Below the pieces are notes generated by a model. It was not told where the DNA came from and did not search any database. It was given only the letters and a program-made list of their open reading frames with translations. Below, in pieces: positions 9,139-18,541 of a stretch of 64,000 bases of DNA. Numbering within the stretch: the stretch's first letter is position 1; the number at the start of each line of letters is the position of its first letter. Source of the stretch: UTCHB3 sp008363265 (lineage in GTDB: Bacteria > Bacteroidota > Ignavibacteria > Ignavibacteriales > Ignavibacteriaceae); NCBI GenBank assembly GCA_045863055.1, contig BTUW01000007.1, positions 85,353 to 149,352 of the forward strand. The letters run 5' to 3'. Made by a program: the position numbers and the translations under genes.

Positions 9139-9686
9139 TTTAACCTCCAAAAAATTAATATAATAGAAGACAGTTTGCCATAGATTCTAAGATTTATTTA
9201 GTGATTTGTTAAATATCACCAGTTTATTCTCTATCATAAAATAGCGATACGACTCGCTACAAATGTAAAATTCTTTATCAGCAGGGCATTATAAAAGAAT
9301 ACTTGTAACACTTTACCTTGGTTACGATATACCCACCCTATCCAGAAAAACTTGAATAAGACTTATATCTTATTTCCGTTATCACATCGTTTTTTATGCG
9401 AAATAGTAAGTGTCCCCGTAATCACCTCGCATTCGCTCTGCAGATGCTCCAAAACCGTTTTTGCCGATTTTGTCCTTTCCTACTATTTCCAAGGCCGATT
9501 CTGATATTTTGCGCGCATACTTGTAGTAAACAAATTTTTCCTATATCCTGCAAAAATGCTTCATTGTAAAATGATTCCGCACAAACAAAATCATTACCAA
9601 TCCTATTAAACAACCAGCTATACTGGTTGATCACTGCGACTAATTTCCCATTTTTATAATTCAGCGACTAATTTGCACCACTCGTG
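9139..9686. other. 548-base gap, possibly containing a decayed insertion sequence
   Basis: No convincing gene is present. Two direct copies of GCGACTAATTT (9636-9646 and 9664-9674) lie next to a TGACACGAGTGG end-like sequence read on the minus strand (from 9689). A GTGTCCCC sequence lies at 9411-9418. Repeated short motifs near one terminus are typical of IS21-type ends, but no transposase can be read, so this is a weak suggestion of an IS remnant. Confidence 0.25.
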
Positions 9687-9833
9687 TCAGGAGGGCCAAG
9701 GACTCTTCCTTTCAGGAATAAAATTATCTCTCATTCCATATTGACCGGCAAAAACATCGTCGAAGAAAAAATCCAGGGCAAAAACAGATGAACCGGTGAT
9801 GAGCACCAGAAGTAACAAAAAACGCAGTTTCAC
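9687..9833 (-). CDS. Possible small or truncated secreted protein
   Basis: A GTG at 9833 opens a 48-residue frame with a convincing signal peptide (KLRFLLLLVLITGSSVFA), followed by LDFFFDDVFAGQYG and a short polar tail. The stop codon falls exactly where the repeat-bearing, IS-like sequence begins. It could therefore be the 5' stub of a longer secreted protein gene cut by an insertion. There is no clear ribosome binding site. I do not recognise a family. Confidence 0.3.
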   Translation of the reverse strand: MKLRFLLLLVLITGSSVFALDFFFDDVFAGQYGMRDNFIPERKSPWPS

Positions 9834-10046
9834 ATTAAATTCCTAAATTATACTATCTTCGCCTTAAAATAATTAATTGTCTTCAGAACAGCAAATATTT
9901 CCCGAGATGATTTTCTATTATTAAAAGTAATGATCTCAGAATTTTTTTAATAATGAATTATGTGTGTTGAACGGAGGATGAAACCCAATTTTCACGCAAA
10001 AATATTAACTTGTATGATTGAATAATTTTGGTTTTTGCAAAGAGAA

Positions 10047-10823
10047 ATGAAGACAAAGATAGATATCGCGAGGAACTGGTTACCGAGATATACCGGAACA
10101 CCACTCGAGAAGTTCGGGAAATATATCCTCCTGACAAATTTTCATAATTATGTTGAGCAGTTCGCCGAAAGGTTTAATTGTGAGATAGAGGGAACCGGCC
10201 GTCCGATGCAGACGGCGACGAACAGTGACGGACTGACGATCATCAACTTCGGTATCGGCTCGGCAAATGCCGCTACTATAATGGATCTGCTGACAGCCGT
10301 TGAGCCCAAAGGGGTTCTTTTTCTGGGTAAATGCGGCGGACTGAAGAGATCGACTGAACTTGGCCATTTCATCCTTCCGATAGCGGCGATCAGGGGAGAG
10401 GGAACGAGTAACGATTATGCCCTCCCCGAAGTGCCGGCACTTCCCTCATTCAAACTTCACAAGTTCGTTTCAGAAATGATCGTAGACCGCGACCTCGAGT
10501 ACCGCACCGGGGTTATCTACACCACCAACAGACGACTCTGGGAGTGGGATGACGATTTTAAGGATTACCTGAAAGAAACCAACGCGATAGCGATCGATAT
10601 GGAAACGGCCACGCTTTTTACTGTCGGGTTCGTAAACCAGATACCGCGCGGCGCGCTTCTGCTTGTGTCTGATGTGCCGATGATCCCCGAGGGGGTAAAG
10701 ACGGAGGAATCTGACAAGGAGGTAACGCGGAAGTTCGCGGCACTTCACCTTGAGATCGGGATCGAAGCGATGACGGAAATCGAGAAAAAAGGGGAGCAGA
10801 TAAAACATTTTACATATCATTAG
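10047..10823 (+). CDS. amn: AMP nucleosidase
   Basis: This phosphorylase-superfamily protein of about 258 residues has the length and N-terminus typical of Bacteroidota AMP nucleosidases (NWLPRYTG, FGKYILLTNFHNYV). It hydrolyses AMP to adenine and ribose 5-phosphate in the cytoplasm. Visible nucleoside-phosphorylase features are IINFGIGSANAATIMDLL, the FLGKCGGLK loop, and the substrate-binding acidic segment AIDMETATLF. The start is placed at the ATG at 10047, where AAAGAG is a weak ribosome binding site; an in-frame TTG lies 12 bases upstream. It is separated by only 12 bases from the two-component genes that follow and may be co-transcribed with them. Confidence 0.85.
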   Translation: MKTKIDIARNWLPRYTGTPLEKFGKYILLTNFHNYVEQFAERFNCEIEGTGRPMQTATNSDGLTIINFGIGSANAATIMDLLTAVEPKGVLFLGKCGGLKRSTELGHFILPIAAIRGEGTSNDYALPEVPALPSFKLHKFVSEMIVDRDLEYRTGVIYTTNRRLWEWDDDFKDYLKETNAIAIDMETATLFTVGFVNQIPRGALLLVSDVPMIPEGVKTEESDKEVTRKFAALHLEIGIEAMTEIEKKGEQIKHFTYH

Positions 10824-10835
10824 CCGGCCCGTTAA

Positions 10836-11933
10836 ATGATATCTGTTTTACAGGATAACAGGCAGAAATTCTACTGGATACTGCAACTGGCAGGATGGGG
10901 AGGTTACGGCTTTCTTAACTTTCTGATCCTCTTTTCGGTCAGATCCGAAAGTCCCAAGCCTGAGCGGCTCGATACATTGATGCTTATCGTTGTCCCAAGT
11001 CTGATAGTAACCGGCATCGGTGTGACGCACCTATTCAGGTTCGTGATCAAGCGGTATGAATGGCTCGATCTTGAGCTGAAGGCGATTGCCCCGAGGCTAT
11101 TGTTGGGAGCGATAACAAGCGCGGCACTGATCTTCACGATCATCTCAATCCCGTTGCTGATAACCGGCATGCCTAAAGACAGGCTTCTTTCGGCACCTAA
11201 TATTATGATCAATCTGATCAACCTCTCGATCATCGTGCTTTTGTGGACGATAATCTACTTCGCGGTGCATTTCTTCGAGAATTATCAGAAGGTTGAGATA
11301 GAGCGTTTCATCTGGGAAGCGGCGGTTAAGGACTTTGAGCTTAAGACACTCAAATCGCAGCTTAACCCCCACTTCATGTTCAACGCCATGAACGGCATCA
11401 GGGCACTGATCGAGGAAGACCCGGCAAAGGCGAAGAAATCGATCACGCAGCTTTCGAACATTTTCCGTTACTCGCTTAATGTTGAGCGAAGTGAGACCGT
11501 TCCGCTTGAGGATGAGATAAGAACGGTAAACGATTATCTCTCGCTCGAACATGTCAGGTACGAAGAGAGACTCACGTATACAGTGGACATAGAGCCATCG
11601 GTAAATTTTGTTCCGATCCCGCCAATGATGGTGCAGACACTGGTGGAGAACGGGATCAAGCATGGTGTTTCAAAACTTCCCAAGGGGGGGGAGGTTACCG
11701 TGACCGCGCGCAGGGAAAATGATGATCTGATTTTAATAATCACCAATTCAGGTAATCTTGATGAGCAATTGATGGCGGATTCAAAGGGGTTCGGACTCGC
11801 GAATACCAGACACCGCCTTTCGCTGCTTTATGGCGACAAGGCTTCTTTCAGCATCAGGAACTGTGACGGCATGGTGAAAGCAGAAATAATAATCCCAACC
11901 GGAGGAATAGAAAATGAAAGCTATTATAGTTGA
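10836..11933 (+). CDS. LytS-type sensor histidine kinase
   Basis: The 365-residue protein has four predicted membrane helices in the first 150 residues (around GYGFLNFLILFSV, MLIVVPSLIVTGIGV, ALIFTIISIPLLI, LSIIVLLWTIIYFAV). A His_kinase domain follows with phospho-acceptor H179 in LKSQLNPHFMFNAMNGI. The GHKL ATPase motifs are PPMMVQTLVENGIKHG and GFGLANTRHRL. It has no extracellular sensor domain beyond the membrane bundle. It overlaps the response regulator gene by 20 bases, so the two form a pair. In such pairs the kinase phosphorylates the LytTR regulator. The signal cannot be inferred. Confidence 0.92.
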   Translation: MISVLQDNRQKFYWILQLAGWGGYGFLNFLILFSVRSESPKPERLDTLMLIVVPSLIVTGIGVTHLFRFVIKRYEWLDLELKAIAPRLLLGAITSAALIFTIISIPLLITGMPKDRLLSAPNIMINLINLSIIVLLWTIIYFAVHFFENYQKVEIERFIWEAAVKDFELKTLKSQLNPHFMFNAMNGIRALIEEDPAKAKKSITQLSNIFRYSLNVERSETVPLEDEIRTVNDYLSLEHVRYEERLTYTVDIEPSVNFVPIPPMMVQTLVENGIKHGVSKLPKGGEVTVTARRENDDLILIITNSGNLDEQLMADSKGFGLANTRHRLSLLYGDKASFSIRNCDGMVKAEIIIPTGGIENESYYS

Positions 11934-12639
11934 TGATGAACGTCTCGCGCGAAACGAATTACGGAGGCTTCTCTCGGAATTTGCTGAAGTTGAGATCGTG
12001 GATGAAGCCGCGAATGTGGATGAAGGGGTTGAAAAAATACGTCAGCACGATCCCGATGTGGTGTTCCTCGATATTCAGATGCCCGGAAAGACGGGGTTCG
12101 ATCTTCTGGAGGAGCTCGACCGCGCGCCAAGGGTTATCTTCACCACGGCTTACGATGAATACGCGATAAAGGCTTTCGAGTTCAACGCTCTCGACTATCT
12201 TCTTAAGCCGGTGGAACCAGCGCGGCTTGCGGATGCGATCAAGAAGATAAAGCTGGAGAAGAAGGAAGATGAAGAACTTGAGCAGAAATTAACCGGCAAA
12301 CAGCTGAAGGCCGATGATCAGGTGTTTGTGAAGGATGGCGACCGCTGCTGGTTCGTTAAACTTGAAGAGGTAAGACTTTTTGAGTCGGAAGGAAACTACG
12401 TAAGACTCTTCTTCCGTGATCAGAAACCGCTTATTCTGAAGACCCTCAACTATCTTGACGAGAGACTCGATGTAAGAACCTTCTTTCGTGCCAACAGGAA
12501 GCATATAATCAACCTGAAGTACATTGAGAACATTGAGCCCTGGCTAAACGGTGGCCTGCTCGTGAAGATGAAAGACGGCAAAAAGGTTGAAGTCTCCCGC
12601 AGACAGTCGATAAAGTTTAAGGAGATGCTCTCTTTATAG
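11914..12639 (+). CDS. LytTR-family response regulator
   Basis: The 241-residue protein has an N-terminal receiver domain with the acidic pocket D7-D8, phospho-acceptor D53 (VVFLDIQMPG), a conserved Thr (IFTTAYDEYA) and Lys (YLLKPVEP). The C-terminal LytTR DNA-binding domain shows VFVKDGDRCWFVKLEEVRLF, ESEGNYVRLFF and FFRANRKHIINLKYI. It is the cognate regulator of the overlapping LytS-type kinase and should bind direct-repeat promoter sites. A strong terminator follows at 12,681. Confidence 0.92.
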   Translation: MKAIIVDDERLARNELRRLLSEFAEVEIVDEAANVDEGVEKIRQHDPDVVFLDIQMPGKTGFDLLEELDRAPRVIFTTAYDEYAIKAFEFNALDYLLKPVEPARLADAIKKIKLEKKEDEELEQKLTGKQLKADDQVFVKDGDRCWFVKLEEVRLFESEGNYVRLFFRDQKPLILKTLNYLDERLDVRTFFRANRKHIINLKYIENIEPWLNGGLLVKMKDGKKVEVSRRQSIKFKEMLSL

Positions 12640-12646
12640 TGTGGAG

Positions 12647-12660
12647 TCCGCCGCGGCGGA
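12647..12660. repeat. GC-rich palindrome, copy 1
   Basis: TCCGCCGCGGCGGA is a perfect 14-bp palindrome. An identical copy lies at 30,116-30,129. Both are in short intergenic spaces just after a gene's stop codon. Confidence 0.7.
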
Positions 12661-12680
12661 TTAGTTTAGAGTGTAGAGAA

Positions 12681-12714
12681 AAAGGATGCGGACCGAAGTC
12701 CGCATCCTTTTTTT
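12681..12714. terminator. Strong bidirectional terminator
   Basis: A 13-bp perfect stem, AAAGGATGCGGAC (12681-12693) with GTCCGCATCCTTT (12698-12710), closes on a CGAA loop and is flanked by A and T runs on its two sides. It serves the LytTR regulator on the plus strand and the convergent alpha-2-macroglobulin gene on the minus strand. Confidence 0.9.
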
Positions 12715-12720
12715 GTTTAA

Positions 12721-15700
12721 TTATTTGGGGAGTATCCTGAAGAGGGTTTTGTTGCCGAAACCTCTGATCTCGGGGTAGTACATCAGCCCTGCATAGCTTG
12801 ATTCTGAAGTGTAGAATCCCGGTAACTGGGCTCTCAGGATGTAGGTGAATTCCATCTCCTGAGGGGCATAGGTTACGAAGAAGGTTATCTTCGAGTCACG
12901 TATCTCCTTGTCGGCATAGAACCAGTTCCAGTAACCGGGCCAATAGCCTGTGTGGTTCTGCTCACCCTCGATGTTGTAGAGGTGATCATCCTTCACCAAT
13001 TCATAACCGGCCGGCAGCATGTCTTCAACCATCATATACTGATCATCGGTTCTGTTCGTCTTCACTTTAAGTTTTACCAGCAGCATGTCACCGGGGAAGA
13101 CCTTGTCGTGCGCTGCCTTGCGGTAAATGATGCTGTTGCCCGACCTGACTTCATTCAGTTTGAAGACCTCTTTTGTGACGTTGAACCTGTTCTCCTTTAC
13201 GAAAGAGAGATCGGGGTAATAGAGGTCGGATTCAGCTCCCGCGTACAACATTCCTTTCCCTTTTTTCACGATCTTGATCGTATTCTTACCGTGTATCAAC
13301 GGGAACACGGAATGCGAAAGTTTGATGTTCGCATCCGCGGGATAGAGGTTTGTCTTGTCGAATGATACCTTTCTGACCGATCGTCCGTTCACGAAAACTT
13401 CGGCGGTATAGTCAGGATCAAGTTCGTTGGTCATGGTGACATAATCAGTAAGGGCGAAAACGGCAGTGGCTGTCTGAAGTGTCGAGTGCCAGCCGTGCCC
13501 CTTCTGCTCCCGGATGAGAGTACGCATTGCCTTGAATATCTTCGAAGAATCATCACCGGCGGCGATCATAAGTTTGAGGGCGAACGCGGTGGCCTGAACC
13601 TTGTCGTTCTGCCAAGTGTAGTAATTGTCGCGCCCCCAGTGGATGAAATTCTGGTCTTCCACAGCTTGCTTCATCAGGCGATCCAGTACCGCCTTGGCGG
13701 TTACTTTTTCAGCGATATTGCTGTATGTAAGCCCGAGAAGCGCGGAGGAATAGGAACTGAGGGAGTCTGCAAGCAGTTCATCGGTCAGTTTGGTAAAGTC
13801 GGCATTTTTCTTTGCCGTTGGTTCAACCGAGGAGTAAACCCACGCGATATATGCAGCCGTAACACGGTCGATATTTTTCTCTTTCAACAGCCTGGTGAGG
13901 GCCTCCTTCCCGCGCTGGTAGACTCCGGCATCCACCTTGTATCCGAGTTTAATGGCCATATCGAGTCCGTAAACCACATATGCTGTCATGTACGGATTCA
14001 CGGGATCATTCTTCCACCAGCCCCATCCCCCCTGTGAATTCTGGAAGTCGTAGAGCCGTGCAAGTCCCTTGTCGATCACTTCAGGAAGTTTTTCAAGTGT
14101 CGCAGAACTGACCTTTACCCCGAGTTTATTGAGGGCATTTGAAGTGATCAGAGCCGGGAGGAACCTGCTCATTGTCTGTTCAACGCAGCCATAAGGATAG
14201 TCGACCAGGCCGTCGAGTGAGTTCAGCAGAGAGGTGGCGAGAGTCGGACTGACCGCAAGCGAGAGGCTTACAGTTTTCAAATTCACTCCGGCCGGAATGA
14301 TGAACTCCATAGTCTTTTCGGTCTCATTACCCTGAATAACCGTATTAAGATAATTTGTTGCTTTCACACCGACAGGAATTACGGGGACGCTGATCCTCAT
14401 CGCGTCAGACTCTTTGCTTGAGATCGCCTCAACGTACAGTTCGCTGTTGAAACCGGCGAACGGCACGGCGGTCTTGATCTCGACAGTGGCCACACCCTTC
14501 GATGGGATCAGTGCCTCGAACGAGTCGATGGTCTTCTTCGATACAGTGACACCTTTTACTTCAAACGAAACCGGAAGAAGATTATTGAAAGAGAACTTCA
14601 CCTTTGTGTTCGCGTCGGTGCTCAGATAGTTGTGAATATTCGCGATCACGGTAGTGGTATCGGCCTCCTTGAAGAACCGTGGGGTTTCCAGCCGGACAAG
14701 GAGGTTTTTGGTGGCGATCACGTTGTTGATGGTTTCACCCGTTTGGGTGTCTTTGGTGATCACTCTGACAGTTGACCTCCAGGAGGTCAGGTTGTCAGGG
14801 AGGTCAAAAGAAATGCTGGCTTCACCACTTCCGTCAGTAACTATCGCAGGGTTCCAATATGTGGCATCCACAAAGTTCTCGCGAACCTTCAGTTCTTCTC
14901 CTGATTCTTCCGGTGGTGATGGGGCACTTTCCTTGCCAATACCGTCTTTCGTGGCGAAATCCTCACTTCTTGCCACGGCACCGAGTCCTCCCGCGAGGTT
15001 GCCGGAGAGATAGTACTCCATCTCATCCTTGTACGGTTCCATGTAAATTTCTTCGGCAATGGTCTTTCCTTCGGCTACATAAACCCGTTTCAAAGGATAA
15101 ACAATATTGTACAACACGAAGCAGATGTCATATTCACCGGCAGGGAGGTTGGTGAATCTGGTGAAGTTGACTCCGTCCCACCTCTCTTTCCTGATCAGAG
15201 TGCCGTTGGTTATCAGGAGCTGGAACCGTTCATCGGCCTCCAAAAGTTCGTCGAACTTCAGTTTGATCTCGATAGAGGATTTACCTGATTGTGGGCCTCC
15301 CGGTTTGTAGTCGGTATCCATGAGTGAGACCGGGCGGCTCATCGACTGTCCGTATTTCCCTTCGAGCGATCCGGTGGTTTGGGTATAGTACCACTCCTCG
15401 GGGTAGAATGAGTCGTAGAGTGAAGGGGTGTGATCCGGCTTGATGGCGTAAATTGCTTCATCCACCGTACCGAATGAGAGTTGTGCTCCTTTAACCGGCT
15501 TCCCGTTGTTGTTTGTCACTTTAACCGTGAAACCTGCTTCCTCGCCCGGTTTGAACTGCTGTTTTGAGGGAGTTATCTCAACATTCAGTTTCGCGGCATC
15601 GTTGATTATTCCGACCTTCTTGCTGGCAATAATGGTTTTCGACATGACCGCGCCGGCGAAGGCGATGTTAACGCCGGGTGACCAACTCTTCCCGGCTACG

Positions 15701-17649
15701 ATTTCGAACTCAGCGTAACCGTCGGCTATTTTGATCTTTTGAGCCTTAAAGATCGAATTCTGTTCGACAGTGATGACGCCTTCTTTCGGATCACCGGGGG
15801 CGTAAAGCATAACTTTCATTGTCTCACCGGGGAGGTAAGCCTCCTTATCGGTGAAAATCTGCGCCTCCTGGTTGTTGTCCCACCAGTACCATGATGGTCT
15901 GCCGCTGAAACAGTTGAAAGAGGTTTGTGCTATCGTGGTTCTTCCGTTCGAGCCCCGTGCTGTAATTATAATATTGTAAGACCCTTCCGATTCCGGCTTA
16001 TAGGCGAGTCTTCCCACACCCCGGGCATCGGTCTTGATCTCCGATTTAAATACTGTCTCAGTAAGGGGCTGGTTATTTATATACTTGGTTCTGTTTATGA
16101 TAACCGCCACTTCCCTTTCGAGGGGTGTCAGATCAAGCGACCATGCATTGGCGGTGATGGTTACCTCTTCGCCCGGTTTTGCGAACCAGCGGCTTGTGCC
16201 GGCGGTGAGGAGAAGATCAGTGACCGCTACATTGACGGATGAAGAACCCTTGATCTCTCTGAGTGATGCATCAGTAACACTCGCCTCGAATGTGTAAGTA
16301 TAACTTTCGGTGGTATCATTACCGGTCGGGAAACTGAATGACCATGTGCCATCAGCGTTCAGTTGACCAGTGAGTTCCTTGATATAGTCGTAGTTACCCC
16401 AGTCGAAGTCGTACCACGACTTGTAATACCAGGCGTATTCGCTGCCAAGCCACCAGGGGACACGGTACGGTTTTCTAAGAACACGAACCTTGACAGTACC
16501 GCCTGCGACGGGCTGGCCGAAGTAGTAACCGGCTTTAACTGTTCCTTTAACCTGATCGCCGTTGAAGTAGGAGCCTTTATCGAACGCCACTTCAACCTTG
16601 TATTCCGGTTTTTTATACTCCTCAAGAGTGAAGTAGCCCGAAAACCAGTTTTCCTTTAATCGCGCGGTTATGTAATAGGTGCCCGGTTTCGAGGCGGGTG
16701 AAGTCTGCAGGGTTGACCAGAATGATCCGTACTCATCGAGAGTAAACTCGTTTTTTGACACTTCGGTACCCGAGGGGTCGGTTATAGTTACAGAGACTTT
16801 TTCGTTCGAGGGTACACCCATTTCCCCATCCTGCCGGAAACGGATAACTCCTTTGTAGCTCACGGCGGCGCCGGGGCGGTAGACAGGCTGATTTGTATAG
16901 ATCGAGGAGTAATAGCGGATGCCGCCGCCTTCCTCGAAAAAGATGTATGGATCGCTGAAAACAAGTTCGCCGTCGACCATTGATGTGATAAGGCTTGGCT
17001 TTTCCGGATCCTGTTTTAATCCGTTCATTTTGAAGAGGGTCAGCCCGTCGGTACCGGGTTTCTCTTCGCCGAGTTTTTGTCCACCCGCGTAGAAAGACGT
17101 GGAGGAGGGAGTAAGTATCTCGCCCGTCATAGCATCCGTGGTGAACGTAAGGAGGTTGTTCTGCCCTTTTTTAGTGATCATCATCTTCGAGGAAACATAA
17201 ACGGGCAGCCAGGCAACCTTCCCGGAATTGATCGCTCTGATGACATATATACCGGGCTTTTCAAACACACCGGCAGATATCTTCAGTGCATCATAGTAGT
17301 AGTTGGCACTGGGAGTGATCGCCCGGTTAAAGTCCCTTACCTTCTCCATGAACTGGAGGTATGTTCCTTCTTTCCGCCAGATATCGAAGCGGCCGTAGGT
17401 GCGGGCCGCGAGGTATTCACTTATGAATTCGAACTCGTTCGAGACTCTGTAAACCGAGAACTGAAAATTCTCATCCTCAGTGTTGTTGATCACCTGGAAA
17501 TAAACCGTGTCTCCCGGTTTGAACTGCCCGTTGGCGAGCATGCGGAATGTTGCAACATCGGCCTGGGTGTTGCCGGATCTGAAGCCCGCGAAGGCTCCGA
17601 ATGCAATGATTATGGCTGCCAAAAGAGGCAAGAACTTGTTTCGGGACAT
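12721..17649 (-). CDS. Alpha-2-macroglobulin family protein with thioester motif
   Basis: This 1642-residue exported protein has a signal peptide (LPLLAAIIIAFGAFAGF) with no lipobox Cys, unlike the E. coli lipoprotein YfhM. MG-type beta domains fill the first half (VYRPGAAVSYKGVIRF, KPEYKVEVAFDKGSYF). An A2M segment (NPAIVTDGSGEASISFDLPDNLTSWR) and the thioester domain follow. The thioester itself is C1155-V-E-Q1158 in YPYGCVEQTMSRFLP (codons at 14,176-14,187). The alpha-toroid repeats include QGGWGWWKNDP. The family traps proteases by covalent capture after bait cleavage, protecting the envelope. No penicillin-binding protein 1C gene, a frequent neighbour elsewhere, is adjacent. An interior insert with a predicted plug-like GEYDICFVL segment is present. 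Confidence 0.9.
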   Translation of the reverse strand: MSRNKFLPLLAAIIIAFGAFAGFRSGNTQADVATFRMLANGQFKPGDTVYFQVINNTEDENFQFSVYRVSNEFEFISEYLAARTYGRFDIWRKEGTYLQFMEKVRDFNRAITPSANYYYDALKISAGVFEKPGIYVIRAINSGKVAWLPVYVSSKMMITKKGQNNLLTFTTDAMTGEILTPSSTSFYAGGQKLGEEKPGTDGLTLFKMNGLKQDPEKPSLITSMVDGELVFSDPYIFFEEGGGIRYYSSIYTNQPVYRPGAAVSYKGVIRFRQDGEMGVPSNEKVSVTITDPSGTEVSKNEFTLDEYGSFWSTLQTSPASKPGTYYITARLKENWFSGYFTLEEYKKPEYKVEVAFDKGSYFNGDQVKGTVKAGYYFGQPVAGGTVKVRVLRKPYRVPWWLGSEYAWYYKSWYDFDWGNYDYIKELTGQLNADGTWSFSFPTGNDTTESYTYTFEASVTDASLREIKGSSSVNVAVTDLLLTAGTSRWFAKPGEEVTITANAWSLDLTPLEREVAVIINRTKYINNQPLTETVFKSEIKTDARGVGRLAYKPESEGSYNIIITARGSNGRTTIAQTSFNCFSGRPSWYWWDNNQEAQIFTDKEAYLPGETMKVMLYAPGDPKEGVITVEQNSIFKAQKIKIADGYAEFEIVAGKSWSPGVNIAFAGAVMSKTIIASKKVGIINDAAKLNVEITPSKQQFKPGEEAGFTVKVTNNNGKPVKGAQLSFGTVDEAIYAIKPDHTPSLYDSFYPEEWYYTQTTGSLEGKYGQSMSRPVSLMDTDYKPGGPQSGKSSIEIKLKFDELLEADERFQLLITNGTLIRKERWDGVNFTRFTNLPAGEYDICFVLYNIVYPLKRVYVAEGKTIAEEIYMEPYKDEMEYYLSGNLAGGLGAVARSEDFATKDGIGKESAPSPPEESGEELKVRENFVDATYWNPAIVTDGSGEASISFDLPDNLTSWRSTVRVITKDTQTGETINNVIATKNLLVRLETPRFFKEADTTTVIANIHNYLSTDANTKVKFSFNNLLPVSFEVKGVTVSKKTIDSFEALIPSKGVATVEIKTAVPFAGFNSELYVEAISSKESDAMRISVPVIPVGVKATNYLNTVIQGNETEKTMEFIIPAGVNLKTVSLSLAVSPTLATSLLNSLDGLVDYPYGCVEQTMSRFLPALITSNALNKLGVKVSSATLEKLPEVIDKGLARLYDFQNSQGGWGWWKNDPVNPYMTAYVVYGLDMAIKLGYKVDAGVYQRGKEALTRLLKEKNIDRVTAAYIAWVYSSVEPTAKKNADFTKLTDELLADSLSSYSSALLGLTYSNIAEKVTAKAVLDRLMKQAVEDQNFIHWGRDNYYTWQNDKVQATAFALKLMIAAGDDSSKIFKAMRTLIREQKGHGWHSTLQTATAVFALTDYVTMTNELDPDYTAEVFVNGRSVRKVSFDKTNLYPADANIKLSHSVFPLIHGKNTIKIVKKGKGMLYAGAESDLYYPDLSFVKENRFNVTKEVFKLNEVRSGNSIIYRKAAHDKVFPGDMLLVKLKVKTNRTDDQYMMVEDMLPAGYELVKDDHLYNIEGEQNHTGYWPGYWNWFYADKEIRDSKITFFVTYAPQEMEFTYILRAQLPGFYTSESSYAGLMYYPEIRGFGNKTLFRILPK

Positions 17650-17949
17650 TTTTCTCTCGCGATTAATTTCCGGTTATACTCTCTCGAGCACAAATTTGTG
17701 CCCGAAAAATAGTTAAAAAACTCGAGAATTAGGTGTAACAACAAATTAGAGACACACCTTCAGGGGATTTAGAGGAACATCACTAACTATTTGTAAATAA
17801 ACAAGTTAGAGGGAGAGTCAGACAGGGGTTGAAGAAAACCGACTATTCAACTAAAAAAGTCGGATATTCAGGAAGCTTGAAAACGGGGGAAAAATGAAGT
17901 TTTTTTCTTTCAAGGGGGGACCGGGGCGAGTAAGTTTCGATCATAAAAA
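17650..17949. other. Divergent intergenic region
   Basis: This 300-base space between the divergently transcribed alpha-2-macroglobulin and rlpA genes must hold both promoters, but I cannot identify convincing -35/-10 elements. A small hairpin CCGAC (17839-17843) with GTCGG (17859-17863) is the only structure noticed. Confidence 0.4.
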
Positions 17950-18474
17950 ATGTTCATTTACAAAATGAGGTTAAGCTTGAGCAAAGCACTGAAATCATTC
18001 TTGTTTGTATTGCTCTTGATTTTAACCGGCTTTAGTGTTGAAAATCCGAAAGCAAAAGCTGATGAATCTTCCCTTAAGAACAACCCCGCAAAGACATCAA
18101 AGTCAGCGGAGATCGTAAGGAAATATTCATCAATTCTTGAATTCTCAGAACCAAGGAACGGAAAAGTAACATGGTACGGTCCCGGCTTTCACGGCAGAAA
18201 AACTGCGAGCGGGGCAATCTACAATATGGAAGCTTACACAGCAGCGCACAGAACACTTCCATTCGGCACCATGTTAAGGGTAACCAACAAGGCTAACGGC
18301 AAGTCGGTAATAGTTACAGTGACCGACAGGGGTCCGGGTCACAGATCACTGGAACTCGACCTTTCAAAAGCCGCCGCGCGTTCGATCGATATGCTCAACG
18401 CGGGTGTAGCCAACGTCTCGATAGAGACAGTAAAAGTAAATGGATTCAACACACCGGTTCTATCAACTTATTGA
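17950..18474 (+). CDS. rlpA: RlpA-like septal ring lytic transglycosylase
   Basis: The 174-residue protein has a signal peptide and a C-terminal double-psi beta-barrel with the RlpA hallmarks VTWYGPGFHGRKTASG, YTAAHRTLPFGTMLRVTN, VTVTDRGPGH and LDLSKAAARSI. RlpA proteins cleave naked glycan strands left after amidase action at the septum. This one lacks a C-terminal SPOR domain and has no lipobox Cys in its signal peptide, so it is probably a soluble or inner-membrane-tethered envelope enzyme. Start choice is uncertain: ATG at 17950, or the ATG at 17965, which gives a tighter signal peptide; neither has a good ribosome binding site. Confidence 0.88.
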   Translation: MFIYKMRLSLSKALKSFLFVLLLILTGFSVENPKAKADESSLKNNPAKTSKSAEIVRKYSSILEFSEPRNGKVTWYGPGFHGRKTASGAIYNMEAYTAAHRTLPFGTMLRVTNKANGKSVIVTVTDRGPGHRSLELDLSKAAARSIDMLNAGVANVSIETVKVNGFNTPVLSTY

Positions 18475-18482
18475 CAGACAAG

Positions 18483-18517
18483 AAAAAAGGCTGTCCCGAC
18501 GCGGGACAGCCTTTTTT
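18483..18517. terminator. Strong bidirectional terminator after rlpA
   Basis: A 16-bp stem (AAAAAAGGCTGTCCCG at 18483-18498 with its complement at 18502-18517) closes on a 3-base loop with A/T runs on both sides. It terminates rlpA and, from the other strand, the endonuclease gene. Confidence 0.92.
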
Positions 18518-18541
18518 GTTTTAAACTCTGACCAGTATTCG

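Noticed and set aside
17077..17712. Long plus-strand frame opposite the alpha-2-macroglobulin gene
   Set aside because: Antisense shadow of a strongly supported gene; no RBS or recognisable product.
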